This document shows, in pieces, positions 5,423 to 6,172 of a DNA stretch of 6,172 nt (position 1 is the first letter of the stretch; every line of letters begins with the position of its first letter). The notes under the pieces were generated by a model that searched no databases, was not told the origin of the DNA, and saw only the letters and a list, made by a program, of their open reading frames with translations. The translations under genes were made by a program, and so were the position numbers. Origin of the DNA: Pseudomonadota bacterium (GTDB lineage Bacteria; Pseudomonadota; Alphaproteobacteria; Rhizobiales; Devosiaceae). The stretch spans positions 1 through 6,172 of the forward strand of contig JAEZHZ010000301.1 in NCBI GenBank assembly GCA_023436745.1, given 5' to 3'.

Positions 5423-6172
<750 letters not shown>

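Overview
The window is GC-rich, has high-GC codon use, and carries a typical alphaproteobacterial gene set: a Pro/Ala-rich OmpA-family protein, a DUF533 (YebE/TerB-like) protein, a HlyU-family (PF10115-like) protein and an RpoD of the alphaproteobacterial type. A Rhodobacterales- or Rhizobiales-like bacterium is most likely, but the order is inferred, not proven. Both ends cut through genes, so this could be a short contig.

Left half, plus strand. A 5'-truncated OmpA-family envelope protein (1-1865) ends at a textbook intrinsic terminator (1887-1918). A 254-base intergenic region follows. It contains a perfect match to the alphaproteobacterial general-stress (EcfG) promoter, GGAAC-N16-CGTT at 2060-2084, placed correctly for a 133-residue single-pass membrane protein with a periplasmic Ala/Pro/Thr repeat tail (2120-2521). 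That gene ends at a second strong terminator (2562-2597). Next come a DUF533 protein (2709-3392) and a luciferase-like flavin-dependent monooxygenase (3476-4513).

Right half, minus strand. Read in the direction of transcription, the end of rpoD (6172-5423) is followed after 4 nt by a DUF2442 gene (5418-5137), after 13 nt by a HlyU-family gene (5123-4833), and after a 96-nt hairpin-containing gap by an unrecognised 73-residue protein (4736-4515). The last gene meets the monooxygenase gene tail to tail with a single base between the stop codons.

There are two main points. First, the EcfG-type promoter links an uncharacterised envelope protein to the general stress response. Second, the rpoD segment nearest the window edge carries an in-frame TAG and four missense changes at normally invariant residues within about 120 bases. 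Sequence or assembly error at a contig end is the likeliest cause, but a decayed or diverged copy is possible. I see no RNA genes, CRISPR, insertion sequence, phage or defence system, and no convincing new multi-gene system.
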